Below are positions 50,984-59,950 of a DNA stretch of 64,000 nt, one piece after another. The translations under genes were made by a program, and so were the position numbers. Under the pieces are notes generated by a model. That model was given only the letters and a program-made list of their open reading frames with translations, did not search any database and was not told the origin of the DNA. The stretch comes from CS1-C013 sp964353745. Lineage in GTDB: Archaea > Aenigmatarchaeota > Aenigmatarchaeia > Aenigmatarchaeales > Aenigmatarchaeaceae. The first letter of the stretch is position 1; the number at the start of each line of letters is the position of its first letter. The DNA lies in the NCBI GenBank assembly GCA_964353745.1, contig CAYGWD010000001.1, forward strand, positions 1-64,000, read 5' to 3'.

Positions 50984-52486
50984 TTAAGTTCCTGGAACAA
51001 ATACGTGATCTTGATTTCTTTTTTTAAGGAGAACCTTAACTTTTTTAATTGTATAAAAAAATCCCTTCCCTTTTAAATATCTAAACGCACGCGATGGAGA
51101 TTTGAAATAATTTTTAAATGCACTGAATGTCCATTCTTTTTGCATTTTTATTGATATAGCTTCTATTTCTTCTTTTTTCAACCAAGGATAACTTACAGGA
51201 GATGAGAAAGAACCATCATACTCAGTCCAATCCTTAGCTACCAACCAACCATTTTTTTTTGCCTGATAATAGAAAGGTGTTCCTGGAAGCGGTTGAGCAG
51301 TATATATCTGAGCAGAGTCTAGGTCTAGATCTATCATTAATTTTAATGTTCTTTCAAGGCTCTCTTTGTTATCCTGAGGCAAACCTACTATGAAATCCCC
51401 ATGCGTATAAACTCCATATTTCTTACACATTTTAACAAATTTTCTAACCTTTTCTTCACTCACCCATGCTTTATTTATATTTTTAAGAGTTTCAGGATTG
51501 GTACTTTCAACACCAAATTTCAGGCCTATAGCACCAGCTTTGACGAGAAGTTTCATAAGTTTTTCATCAATGTGAATAGACCCCATAAAGGCCCAAGGAA
51601 TTTTTAATTTTCTTTTTAATATTTCATTGGCAAAATCTACCATTCTTTCTCTATCGAAAGTCATTATATCGTCATCAAAATATATTTGTTTAGCCCCATG
51701 TTTTTCTTTAACATATTCCATTTCATCAACAATATTTTTTACTGACCTCTTCCAGTAAAATCCTGAAGGCCAAAATACTCTAACATTACAATAAGAACAC
51801 ATGAAAGGACAACTTCTTGAAGTTACTATATGAATTGTCGGTTTTCCTGCAATCTCAAAATCATGATAATGTTCACATGGTAAATCTTCTCTATCAGGAT
51901 AAGGTAAAGAATCGAAATTTACAAATTCCATTTTAGCTTTGGATTTTTTTATTGCTCTTCCTTTACGATAATATAAATTATATACTTTATTTACGCTACC
52001 ATTAGTTTCTATAAACTTTAATAAAGGTAGTCCGTAATCGCCTTTAATAACATAATCGATAAAACTATATTTTTTCATGACTTCGACTGGCAGACCAGAA
52101 GCATGTAAGCCTGTAATAATTAAAGTAAATTTTGATTTCTTTTTTAATTCTCTTAAAATATCCATACAAAGAGAAAAAGATATTGTAGGTAATTCAACAA
52201 CCATCAGACCAGGTTTAAAATCTTTAACTGCTTTTATGAAATCTTCTTCGTTGTAATCTCTTGCTTGGGCGTCTATTGCTTTTATAGTTTCCTTGGTGTC
52301 CCTTTTTAAGATAGCAGAAGCATAACCTAAAGACCATGGATATGGCGTGTAATGATCTTTTACCTTGGTTGCATTTTTTCCTCCAAGAGAATATGGTATA
52401 CGCATAGTACAACCAAATCTTCCATAAGAAAAATGTCTATTCATATCCTTTATGTATGCCGGACTGTTTGTAAGCAATATTCTCAT
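50984..52486 (-). CDS. B12-binding-type radical SAM protein (6 of 7)
   Basis: 500 residues. The cobalamin-binding-like domain has YPWSLGYASAILKRDTK and LIITGLHASGLPVEVM (the GGPH loop is GLHA here). The cluster motif is TSRSCPFMCSYCNVRVF near residue 227, with Ser-Cys instead of Gly-Cys before it. IYFDDDIMTFDRERMVDF and LKFGVESTNPETLKNI complete the core. The tail SAFKNYFKSPSRAFRYLKGK differs from the others. It lies upstream of the SPASM/zinc-ribbon pair and downstream of two methyltransferases on the same strand. Confidence 0.9.
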   Translation of the reverse strand: MRILLTNSPAYIKDMNRHFSYGRFGCTMRIPYSLGGKNATKVKDHYTPYPWSLGYASAILKRDTKETIKAIDAQARDYNEEDFIKAVKDFKPGLMVVELPTISFSLCMDILRELKKKSKFTLIITGLHASGLPVEVMKKYSFIDYVIKGDYGLPLLKFIETNGSVNKVYNLYYRKGRAIKKSKAKMEFVNFDSLPYPDREDLPCEHYHDFEIAGKPTIHIVTSRSCPFMCSYCNVRVFWPSGFYWKRSVKNIVDEMEYVKEKHGAKQIYFDDDIMTFDRERMVDFANEILKRKLKIPWAFMGSIHIDEKLMKLLVKAGAIGLKFGVESTNPETLKNINKAWVSEEKVRKFVKMCKKYGVYTHGDFIVGLPQDNKESLERTLKLMIDLDLDSAQIYTAQPLPGTPFYYQAKKNGWLVAKDWTEYDGSFSSPVSYPWLKKEEIEAISIKMQKEWTFSAFKNYFKSPSRAFRYLKGKGFFYTIKKVKVLLKKRNQDHVFVPGT

Positions 52487-52506
52487 TTAATACACCTCAC
52501 TCACAT

Positions 52507-53202
52507 TTATTTAATTGCATATAAAAGCAATGACCTTCCTAAGCTTTGAAAACCAAAAATGCCGAATAAAAAATTATAAGGTAATCCGACCGGAGCGAAT
52601 CTTATTTTTTTAAACCCTATATTTGAAATTAAGTATTTTAACTTTGGCTTTGTAAACCAATGTAAATGTTCTACCTCATCTCCATACTTTTCCCAATGCA
52701 AAATATCTATGGGGTCACCTTTTAGCATTTTTATTCTATTTGAAAATCTAGCAAAGTTAGGAATATAAATTATAACTCTTCCGCCTCTTTTTAATAATCT
52801 ATGTGCTTCTTTTAGAATTGATACTGGATCTATTAAATGTTCCAATATGTCGGCAAATACGGCTACATCAAAACTTTCTTTTCTTAGCGGTAATGGAACT
52901 TTGTTCAAATCCCACTCTATGGTTTTTATACCTTTCTTTTGCACACTCGATAAAGCAACTTTAGATACATCAATACCGGTAACTTCACAGTTTTTCTCCA
53001 AAAAAAGTGAAGCTACGGTTCCATCACCGCATCCAAAATCTAAAACCTTTGAATTTTGCGGGATTAAGTTAGCTATTGCTCCATTATTAGAATATTTTAT
53101 TAATAATTTTGGGACCGATGGATTAATGGGCGGTACTTGAGTTTTTATTCTCTTCTTCCAGTATTTTTCATAATATTTATTTAAAGTTTGTATATATACC
53201 AC
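52507..53202 (-). CDS. Class I SAM methyltransferase (UbiE/Coq5-like)
   Basis: 231 residues with motif I VLDFGCGDGTVASLFLEKN (about residue 70), VTGIDVSKVALSSVQKKG, FDVAVFADILEHLIDPVSIL and LKRGGRVIIYIPNFARF. This is the common methyltransferase 11/23 type that acts on sugars, quinones or small molecules. The start is taken as GTG at 53202, preceded by AGG. No ATG lies near in frame, and a TATATATAC element overlaps the start, so the true start is uncertain. Context suggests O- or C-methylation of a glycan. Confidence 0.85.
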   Translation of the reverse strand: MVYIQTLNKYYEKYWKKRIKTQVPPINPSVPKLLIKYSNNGAIANLIPQNSKVLDFGCGDGTVASLFLEKNCEVTGIDVSKVALSSVQKKGIKTIEWDLNKVPLPLRKESFDVAVFADILEHLIDPVSILKEAHRLLKRGGRVIIYIPNFARFSNRIKMLKGDPIDILHWEKYGDEVEHLHWFTKPKLKYLISNIGFKKIRFAPVGLPYNFLFGIFGFQSLGRSLLLYAIK

Positions 53203-53266
53203 CTAAATTACGATATTGTTGGATTATTTAAAATGTATTTTTAATTATTAATTCACCTTTTTAATA

Positions 53267-53971
53267 TTAATTTTTCACCCTGCAAACTATGAAAAATAAG
53301 TTATTATAGTCTTTGTCGAAATTAAGTTTTTTTATGTCTTTAATATTAACATTTTTAATGTTTTTATCCAGATAATCTTCCATAACAAAATAAGGCACAA
53401 ATCCGCCTAAGAGGTGTATAATCTCCAATCTCATCACAAGTTTAGGGTTTATACCATCACCTAATCCTCTAAACTCTACTATCTCAAAATACTTTTCCAG
53501 CTCTTTCCTAATTTCTTTTTCTATGAACTCATGCTTGTGGAATATCGGAGTCCTGTTCAGACATCTTAATGTCGCCTCATGATCAGGGGTAGTCAATATT
53601 AATAATCCATCGTCTTTGAGCATTCTTCTGGCATTTTTAATATATGTTCTATAGTCATCTAGATGTTCTATAACCTCAAAAGATAACACGACATCGAACT
53701 TGTCTTTTGATTTGAAAGAGCATGCGTCTGCCACTTTGAATATTGCTTTCTCAGACGCAAAATGAGAATTTGCATATCTTATTAATTTTTCATTGATATC
53801 GATGCCTGTATAACTTTTTATGCCATTATTAACTAAGAAATAACCGCTTTGCCCTAGACCGCAACCCATGTCCAATATAGTTTTGCCTTCGCAAAGTTTG
53901 CTTATATGCTTGAAATTCCTCAAGCTGTCAACTAGATTGTTTGAAATCATCATGTTTTCTATTTCATTCAC
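53267..53971 (-). CDS. Class I SAM methyltransferase
   Basis: 234 residues with TILDMGCGLGQSGYFLVNNG (motif I, about 32), YTGIDINEKLIRYANSHF, FDVVLSFEVIEHLDDYRTYI and LKDDGLLILTTPDHE. This is another methyltransferase 11-type enzyme, probably acting on a sugar. The listed start is GTG at 53971. An ATG at 53953 in the same frame (MMISNNLVDSL) is an alternative, and GGTG ahead supports a start in this area. The two methyltransferases lie 64 bases apart in the same direction. Confidence 0.85.
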   Translation of the reverse strand: MNEIENMMISNNLVDSLRNFKHISKLCEGKTILDMGCGLGQSGYFLVNNGIKSYTGIDINEKLIRYANSHFASEKAIFKVADACSFKSKDKFDVVLSFEVIEHLDDYRTYIKNARRMLKDDGLLILTTPDHEATLRCLNRTPIFHKHEFIEKEIRKELEKYFEIVEFRGLGDGINPKLVMRLEIIHLLGGFVPYFVMEDYLDKNIKNVNIKDIKKLNFDKDYNNLFFIVCRVKN

Positions 53972-53989
53972 CTAAAAAATATGATTTTC

Positions 53990-54082
53990 TTATTTCTGCT
54001 TCTTTAATCTTTGTAAAAATTTTGGTATATGTTTTTCCTCGTTTTTACTTACAAGTATCAGACTGACTTTCAATCCTATCAA
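53990..54082 (-). pseudogene. Remnant of a GT2 glycosyltransferase (N-terminal about 30 codons)
   Basis: Between the GT-C gene and the methyltransferase, a TTG-led frame reads LKVSLILVSKNEEKHIPKFL and stops 7 codons later. That is the unmistakable first strand and helix of a GT2 enzyme, with the rest deleted. It has no chance of catalytic function. Confidence 0.75.
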
Positions 54083-54091
54083 CTCATGATT

Positions 54092-55561
54092 TTAGAGTAC
54101 TTTAAGTACTGCATTGTCTTGATTCTGATAAACTATGCTAAAGCTATTGTTAGCATTTAATGTTGTTTTAACAAATTGATAGCTAAAGACTGCAGCTAAG
54201 TTTGCATGCGGCACAATATAACTCTCTGAAACAACACCACTCCATATAACTATGTAAGAAACATTGTATTTCTTTAATATGCTATTAATATACGTAGCAT
54301 TATCTGTAGTCATTATCTTATCGAATTCCACAATTTGTGTCCATATATCTTTCCTGTCGGCATAGTTTCTTAAACTACCGCTATAAGTTGTGAACACTGA
54401 TGCATCTTTCGGTGTATTACTCTTTACCCATTCCAGTGCTTGTACATAGCTCTGCGGAAATCTTACAGATTCAGAGGTTGCTAATCCAATGGATATACTT
54501 GAATAAAACGCAAAAATCACAATCGGCACTAATAAAATCATTAAATATTTATTTTTTTCTTTAAGCTTATACAAGAAATAACCTCCCATCAAAGCTAACT
54601 GAGGAAACACTATCATAAGATATCTATCTTCTGCAATCACTTTCCCTAAGCTGTACAATGTTAAAAACATCGCTAAAAATATAAGAAACAATAATGCTGA
54701 CAATTCTATTGATTTAGGGTTCTGTCTTCTATCAAAAAATATGTAAAGTGAACCGAATATGCCAACAACTAATGGTATCCACCCAAAAGCTGATATAAAG
54801 TAATCAAGAGTCAAGAGCGGTGATGTAATTGATGAGCCCGGCCCTATCCAACCTGCAGCATAAGATGTTGTAGGAACTAACATGTCAATAACTATAAAAT
54901 GCGGGTAATTGAAAATCAATGTATTTCTTACTATATAAGGCATTATAACTATAATTGAAATTCCTAAAGCCAAAAGTGCCAATTTGAATTGTTGCTTATC
55001 TTTCTTAAAAATGTAAAGACATGCCGAATAAAATGCAAAAATCATAATAATGTAGAAAGTGCTAACTTTTGCAAAATAAGATATACCTATCATAGAGCCT
55101 AGCACAATTGACTTTTTCTTGGAATCTATGTTTACAGCCATATATGTGAGTAAAGCTGAGAAGAAGGCAGTCGGCACATCAACATATGCTAACAATGACA
55201 TACTAGTAAAGATCGGTATTAAAAGAAGAATTGCCACAGAGAATATCCCAACATAGATGTTTATTTTCTTACCAATAAGATAGACTAGCACCAATGTTAA
55301 AAAACCAAAAATTGCTGTAATCATTTTTGCTATTGAAAGTGATGTACCGAATATTAAAAATAAAATACTATAAAGAAGTGGTATAAATGGTGGATCTAAA
55401 GTCGGTACAAGGATAAGTTTAGCTAATTGCTCGCCTGAATAAATATACCCTGCTTCGTCCTCACCAAGAAATGCAGTTTTAGAGGCTAGATGCATATCGA
55501 AAATTCCAAGCACTGTAATTATCAATAAAAATGCAAGTTCTATTTTTTTATTTTTATTCAT
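54092..55561 (-). CDS. GT-C membrane glycosyltransferase (GT39/ArnT-like)
   Basis: 489 residues with about 11-12 membrane helices. The catalytic acidic motif follows the first helix as TAFLGEDEAGYIYSGEQLA, then LDPPFIPLLYSILFLIFG, as in protein mannosyltransferase/ArnT-type enzymes using polyprenyl-phosphate sugars. The C-terminal outer domain (ALEWVKSNTPKDASVFTTY onward) is beta-rich. It probably adds a sugar outside the membrane. Donor lipid sugars could come from the GT2 at 30722 or from the UbiA-family enzyme. Confidence 0.83.
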   Translation of the reverse strand: MNKNKKIELAFLLIITVLGIFDMHLASKTAFLGEDEAGYIYSGEQLAKLILVPTLDPPFIPLLYSILFLIFGTSLSIAKMITAIFGFLTLVLVYLIGKKINIYVGIFSVAILLLIPIFTSMSLLAYVDVPTAFFSALLTYMAVNIDSKKKSIVLGSMIGISYFAKVSTFYIIMIFAFYSACLYIFKKDKQQFKLALLALGISIIVIMPYIVRNTLIFNYPHFIVIDMLVPTTSYAAGWIGPGSSITSPLLTLDYFISAFGWIPLVVGIFGSLYIFFDRRQNPKSIELSALLFLIFLAMFLTLYSLGKVIAEDRYLMIVFPQLALMGGYFLYKLKEKNKYLMILLVPIVIFAFYSSISIGLATSESVRFPQSYVQALEWVKSNTPKDASVFTTYSGSLRNYADRKDIWTQIVEFDKIMTTDNATYINSILKKYNVSYIVIWSGVVSESYIVPHANLAAVFSYQFVKTTLNANNSFSIVYQNQDNAVLKVL

Positions 55562-55608
55562 TTTCTCATCCTATTAGTTTTATAATCTAAAGTTTAAAAG
55601 CATTATAA

Positions 55609-57021
55609 TCATGAAAAATAGTCTAAAAATGATTTGAAGCCGAACAACTTCCTTTTAATGTCGGAAACACTTCTTATGTTTGTTATCATCCTAAATATTT
55701 GATTTGGTCTCAGATAAAACTCCTTGAGAGCCTTGTCTATGTAATGATCAATCTCCTTCTTTGAGAATTGCGGATAGTTTAATATGGTAACCTGTTCCTT
55801 TTCAGGGGAGACCCATTCTGTCCAGTCTTTGGGAACCAAGTAGCCATTTTGTTTTGCCCACTCATATATTGGCGTGCCGGGATAAGCTGTTATGCCACTA
55901 AACTGGGCAGTATCCAGAGGCAAGCTCTTGGCAAAATCGATAGTCTTCTGTGCTTCCTTTGGGGTCTCGCCTGGGAATCCGAACATGAAACAGCCATGAA
56001 GTATGAAACCTAATTTATGTGCAGCTTTGCTAAATCTTTTACTTTGCTCGATTGTCACTCTTTTACAAACTGCATCCAAGCACCTCTGATTTCCACTTTC
56101 ATACCCGATCATCAACATTCTGCAACCCGCTTTCTTCATTATAGGCAGCAATGATAAATCAATGTCAACCCTTACGTTACAACTCCACTTTATATTAAGT
56201 TTTCTCCTTTTCAGCTCATTGCAAAATTCTTTAACGTGCTTTGGGGATGCTGTGAAAGTGTCTGTCTCAATCATGAACTCTTGAATTTGCGGAAAGAGTT
56301 GCAGGTCATACTCGATTTCGTCAACAATGCTTTCTGCAGACCTGGGCCTGAAAATTCTTTTGAACAGTAAAGGGGTGCTGACGCAAAATGTACAATAATT
56401 AGGACAACCTCTGCCAGTTATCAGAGTTATGAACGGATACAATTTTCCAGGGTCTGGATAATCTTCTATTTTAATGTGATGCCATGCAGGAAAAGGCAAT
56501 TCGTCTACGTTCTGTATAGGCGGTCTTGATTTGTTCCTGTATATTTTATTATTTTTTCTGTAAGCAATGCCTAAAATTTTATTAATGGCTTTTTTATTTG
56601 CCAAGTCACGCAAGGTGTAATCGAATTCGCCGTAAGCTACAACATCTATTAGTCTGTCTATCTTTAACGACTCTTCGGGCAAAGCAGAAACGTGAGGACC
56701 AATCAAAACAGTCATTATCTTTTTGTTCTTTTCCTTAATCAATCTACCATGGTGTATGTCGCTATATATCGACGGCGTGGTGCAATAAATAACAACCATC
56801 TCTGGATTGAAATCCAGAACTCGCTTTACCAAAGCTTTTTCATGGATGTCGTGAGTGGTGGCATCAATGAACTGCACCTCATGCCCGTCCATTTCAAGAA
56901 CAGCAACAGCAGTAAGGAAATATTCCGGATGTCTGAAACATCTACTACGGCTCTTGGTATACCAGCGAGCAGACTTTGAAAAATCCTTGCCATAGCTTGG
57001 AATTATAGCCGAGACTCTCAT
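55609..57021 (-). CDS. B12-binding-type radical SAM protein (7 of 7)
   Basis: 470 residues. The first domain has MRVSAIIPSYGKDFSKSARW, FLTAVAVLEMDGHEVQFIDA and VLIGPHVSALPEESLKI (cobalamin-domain loop). The cluster motif is ITGRGCPNYCTFC near residue 205. FMIETDTFTASPKHVKEFC and LMIGYESGNQRCLDAV are core motifs, and KEFYLRPNQIFRMITNI is the shared tail. It lies between a GT-C gene and the UDP-sugar operon. Its start resembles subfamilies with an extended N-terminus and contains an unusual Arg/Cys patch (SRCFRHPEYF). Confidence 0.9.
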   Translation of the reverse strand: MRVSAIIPSYGKDFSKSARWYTKSRSRCFRHPEYFLTAVAVLEMDGHEVQFIDATTHDIHEKALVKRVLDFNPEMVVIYCTTPSIYSDIHHGRLIKEKNKKIMTVLIGPHVSALPEESLKIDRLIDVVAYGEFDYTLRDLANKKAINKILGIAYRKNNKIYRNKSRPPIQNVDELPFPAWHHIKIEDYPDPGKLYPFITLITGRGCPNYCTFCVSTPLLFKRIFRPRSAESIVDEIEYDLQLFPQIQEFMIETDTFTASPKHVKEFCNELKRRKLNIKWSCNVRVDIDLSLLPIMKKAGCRMLMIGYESGNQRCLDAVCKRVTIEQSKRFSKAAHKLGFILHGCFMFGFPGETPKEAQKTIDFAKSLPLDTAQFSGITAYPGTPIYEWAKQNGYLVPKDWTEWVSPEKEQVTILNYPQFSKKEIDHYIDKALKEFYLRPNQIFRMITNIRSVSDIKRKLFGFKSFLDYFS

Positions 57022-57074
57022 TTTATCTACACCTTAGATTATAATATCAGGATTATTTATTTAAATTAGAAATT

Positions 57075-58109
57075 CTAGACGTGTTCCAATACCCTCTTAA
57101 GGCCTTCGTCTATCTTTATTGTGGGTTCGTACCCGAGCAATTTCTTGGCCTTTTCTATATTGGGGCATCTTCTTTTCGGATCGTCTTTTATGTTATAATG
57201 AGCTGGCTGTGAGTTGATCTTGATTTCTGATCTAGAACCTGTAGTTTTTATTATTTTCTTGGCCAAGTCTAGAATTGTAATTTCTTTGTCATTCCCTATG
57301 TTTATTATTTCCCCATCTAAGCCATCAGTTAAAAGTAATTTAAATAAACCAATCATGGTGTCCACGACATAGCAAAAGCTTCTGGTTTGTTTTCCATCCC
57401 CAAATATAGTTATAGGCTCGTTAGCTTTGGCCTGTCTGACAAAATTAATCAGCGCCCTACCATAAGTCGTTGCCAAGCCTGAGTCAAGCCGATCCCCAAA
57501 AGTATTGAATATCCTAGCTATTCTTACCGGCACTCCATGCTTTTTCCAATAATAATAGGTGTATGTTTCTGCAACCCTCTTTCCCTCGTCATACATGGCT
57601 CTTGAACTGGTGGTGTGTATTATGCCGTGAAACGTCTCTGGTGTCGGTATCACATCGTCTGGCGGATTGCCGTATATCTCGCTCGTGCTCGTCAAAAGAA
57701 AGCCTTTAATTTTATTTTTAATTCCCAATTCTAACATCTTCTTTGTCGCTATGACAGAAGAGTCCAATGTTTCTATGGGATGCTCAAAATAAACCATCGG
57801 CGATGCTATGCATGCCATATGTATGATGTAATCAATCTTCTCGTCGGCGTTGTAGTTCAAGATGTCGTCCTGCACGAACTTGAAGTTCTTTTTGCTCAAT
57901 AGGTGGCCTATGTTTTCTTTGGTTCCCACAATTAGGTTGTCGACACAGATTATGTCAGCGCCAAACTCATTCAACACGTCGCAGAACCAGCTTCCCAAAA
58001 AACCTGCTCCGCCTGTCACAAGGAACGTGTGCCCTCTTATCTTGTCTTCAAACTCGCTCAAGTTATCAACAATCTCTTTCAAGTCTTTTTTTATTCTTTC
58101 ATTAATCAT
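57075..58109 (-). CDS. UDP-glucuronate decarboxylase-like (UDP-xylose synthase)
   Basis: Extended SDR of 344 residues: FLVTGGAGFLGSWFCDVL, HMACIASPMVYFEHPIETL, LTSTSEIYGNPPDDV, SSRAMYDEGKRVAETYTYYY (YxxxK), ARIFNTFGDRLDSG and QTRSFCYVVDTMIGLFKLL. Most of these match UDP-xylose synthases and related dTDP-glucose dehydratase-like enzymes. Together with GalU and UDP-glucose dehydrogenase in the same operon it should turn UDP-glucuronate to UDP-xylose. A TTG at 58118 lies inside the galU end. The ATG at 58109 is preferred and stands five bases after the galU stop. Confidence 0.85.
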   Translation of the reverse strand: MINERIKKDLKEIVDNLSEFEDKIRGHTFLVTGGAGFLGSWFCDVLNEFGADIICVDNLIVGTKENIGHLLSKKNFKFVQDDILNYNADEKIDYIIHMACIASPMVYFEHPIETLDSSVIATKKMLELGIKNKIKGFLLTSTSEIYGNPPDDVIPTPETFHGIIHTTSSRAMYDEGKRVAETYTYYYWKKHGVPVRIARIFNTFGDRLDSGLATTYGRALINFVRQAKANEPITIFGDGKQTRSFCYVVDTMIGLFKLLLTDGLDGEIINIGNDKEITILDLAKKIIKTTGSRSEIKINSQPAHYNIKDDPKRRCPNIEKAKKLLGYEPTIKIDEGLKRVLEHV

Positions 58110-58114
58110 GTCAA

Positions 58115-58966
58115 TCAATCTCTAAACACTTCGTGGCTCTTCTCTAAAGCTATCTTATAGCTCTCTGGTTTTCCAATATCTATTCTGACTTCATTTTCTC
58201 CTATTTCTTTTGCATAAACATCGTGATTATTATTTATCATTTCCTGTATGGCGTCTGTTAGTTGCTTTTCCTGGTTGACCCCAAGGGAGATTTTCTCTAT
58301 TGCATTGAATATTTCAGGACTAAAAATATATATGCCAACTGCTGTCAAGTTTGAAAGCGGCATCTTGGGTTTCTCAATTATATTTGTTACCTTATACAGG
58401 TCTGTACCAATGAGATTGCCTACAATGACTCCGAATCTTTCAGGATTGGGAACTTTTTCAGCAGAAAGAACAGCCTTAGCGTTGAATTTCTCAAAAGTGA
58501 GTATGATATCTTTAATAAAACTATAATTAGGAGAGTGAATGTAATCGTCGCCTGCCCATACTATGAAGTTGTCAGAACCAACAAAGGATTTAGCCCTGTA
58601 GACAGCGTCCCCAAAACCAATCGGATATGGCTGGTTCTTCCAGATAATCTCTGAATTTTCTAGCATGTTATAGAACTTTTCCAAATGCTTTGCGGCATTG
58701 TTGTTTTTGCTCTTTAAATATTGTAGGTAAGCTATGTCGGGTGTGAAGTGATCCTCTATGCTTCTCTTGCCTCTGCCTACGATAAAGCAGAATTCTCTGA
58801 TTCCTATGTTATAGAGCTGTTCAAAAGAAACTTGAAGCAATGGTTTAACTAGAACCTCGTCGCCTTCCCTATAAAATATGGGAAGCATCTCTCTAGGAAA
58901 TTCTTTTGTGTAAGGCAAAAATCTTGTTCCCAAACCTCCTGCTGTTATTACCGCTTTTTTTATCAT
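58115..58966 (-). CDS. galU: UTP-glucose-1-phosphate uridylyltransferase
   Basis: Makes UDP-glucose from UTP and glucose-1-phosphate. The 283-residue protein begins KKAVITAGGLGTRFLPYTKE (nucleotide loop), followed by EMLPIFYREGDEVLVKPLLQ, FIVWAGDDYIHSPNYSFI (metal-binding Asp), IIEKPKMPLSNLTAVGIYIF and GVNQEKQLTDAIQEM. These match the GalU family well. The ATG overlaps the stop of the dehydrogenase gene (ATGA), so synthesis of the donor sugar and its oxidation are translationally coupled. Confidence 0.92.
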   Translation of the reverse strand: MIKKAVITAGGLGTRFLPYTKEFPREMLPIFYREGDEVLVKPLLQVSFEQLYNIGIREFCFIVGRGKRSIEDHFTPDIAYLQYLKSKNNNAAKHLEKFYNMLENSEIIWKNQPYPIGFGDAVYRAKSFVGSDNFIVWAGDDYIHSPNYSFIKDIILTFEKFNAKAVLSAEKVPNPERFGVIVGNLIGTDLYKVTNIIEKPKMPLSNLTAVGIYIFSPEIFNAIEKISLGVNQEKQLTDAIQEMINNNHDVYAKEIGENEVRIDIGKPESYKIALEKSHEVFRD

Positions 58967-59850
58967 TCTCTGACACCATATTTTTTCTTCATAATTTCAT
59001 TAACATGCTCTATAGCCTTGAGGAAAACAGGGTCATGATCAAGATTTTTTTCCACATGCCTTATCATTGCTCTCAAATCCTTGGGAAAGCATTTGCCACC
59101 GAAAGCCTTGCCACAAACAGTTCCATACTTTCCTATTCTCTTGTCCAGACCAACTATGTCAGCGACTTTTTGCCCGTCTATTCCCATTTTTTCACATATC
59201 TGATATAGTTCATTGAAATATGATATTGAAGCTGCTAGACGAAGATTGTTAGCATATTTTATTATCTCTGCTGTCTTATAATCTGTTCTTATAATCGGTG
59301 AGTTCAAGTGCTTTAACAAATTTTCAACTTCATCCCCGAATTTCTTATTGCTGCCTTCTCCTATGACTATCTTGTCCTCTGTTTTGAAGTCTCTCTTGAA
59401 TTCTGGGTCGTCAGTCCAGCTGTGAGCTATCTCTGTCAGGAATTCTGGCATAAATATTACACCGAAATCAATGTTGGCTTTCTTTCTCGAATGCTTTTCT
59501 AAGTTAGGTATTATAATAGACTCCGTGGTTCCTGGAACCATTGTTGACTTGAAAACAAAAACATGAGATTTGCCCTTCTTGGATAGAACCTTGGACAAAT
59601 CCTCTGACACCTTTTCTATAAAACTCAAATCAATGCCTTCCTCGGTTGAAGGTGTAGGAACTGCTATAAAGGAAATGTCAGTATTATTTAATGCATATTC
59701 CAAATTGTCTGTGGCATCAAATCCTTCAGATTTTATTTTTTCAACAGTGCTCTTGTTGATATCATAGAAAATTACTTTATTGCTTTCCAAAAACCCTTTT
59801 CCTACTATTTGACCAACGACCCCAGAACCGATTATGCTAATTCTTTTCAT
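58963..59850 (-). CDS. UDP-glucose 6-dehydrogenase-like, lacking C-terminal domain
   Basis: The NAD domain (RISIIGSGVVGQIVGKGFL), the middle domain (SFIAVPTPSTEEG, FVFKSTMVPGTTES, IKYANNLRLAASISYFNEL) and the catalytic Cys (CGKAFGGKCFPKDLRAMI, near residue 260) match UDP-glucose or UDP-mannose dehydrogenases. The protein ends about 35 residues later. Usual enzymes (about 400-450 residues) have a further UDP-binding domain that is missing here. The end is natural, since the stop overlaps galU. It may bind its substrate differently or work with another subunit. I chose the ATG at 59850 over 59865 and 59877 because a TATATATA box (59882-59889) would place transcription start near it. Confidence 0.85.
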   Translation of the reverse strand: MKRISIIGSGVVGQIVGKGFLESNKVIFYDINKSTVEKIKSEGFDATDNLEYALNNTDISFIAVPTPSTEEGIDLSFIEKVSEDLSKVLSKKGKSHVFVFKSTMVPGTTESIIIPNLEKHSRKKANIDFGVIFMPEFLTEIAHSWTDDPEFKRDFKTEDKIVIGEGSNKKFGDEVENLLKHLNSPIIRTDYKTAEIIKYANNLRLAASISYFNELYQICEKMGIDGQKVADIVGLDKRIGKYGTVCGKAFGGKCFPKDLRAMIRHVEKNLDHDPVFLKAIEHVNEIMKKKYGVRE

Positions 59851-59855
59851 TTCAC

Positions 59856-59909
59856 TACCTTTCATTAAATAAGTCAAAACCGTATATATATCTTACCTTT
59901 ATACTACCT
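59856..59909. promoter_or_regulatory. Divergent promoter with three TACCT words, candidate RHH operator
   Basis: TACCT occurs at 59856-59860, 59894-59898 and 59905-59909, the last two exactly 11 bases apart. They surround the minus-strand TATA-like GATATATATACGG and sit just ahead of the plus-strand TATA at 59920-59931 (ATATTTAAATAT). Ribbon-helix-helix regulators bind short direct or inverted words one helical turn apart, and the plus gene encodes such a domain. This is inferred from position. Confidence 0.4.
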
Positions 59910-59950
59910 AATCCGATAAATATTTAAATATTAGTCAAGATAGCATTATC

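Noticed and set aside
31373..59877. A transposon carrying the glycan locus
   Set aside because: No transposase, integrase or terminal inverted repeats are visible at or near the ends, and the array is built of many coupled units.
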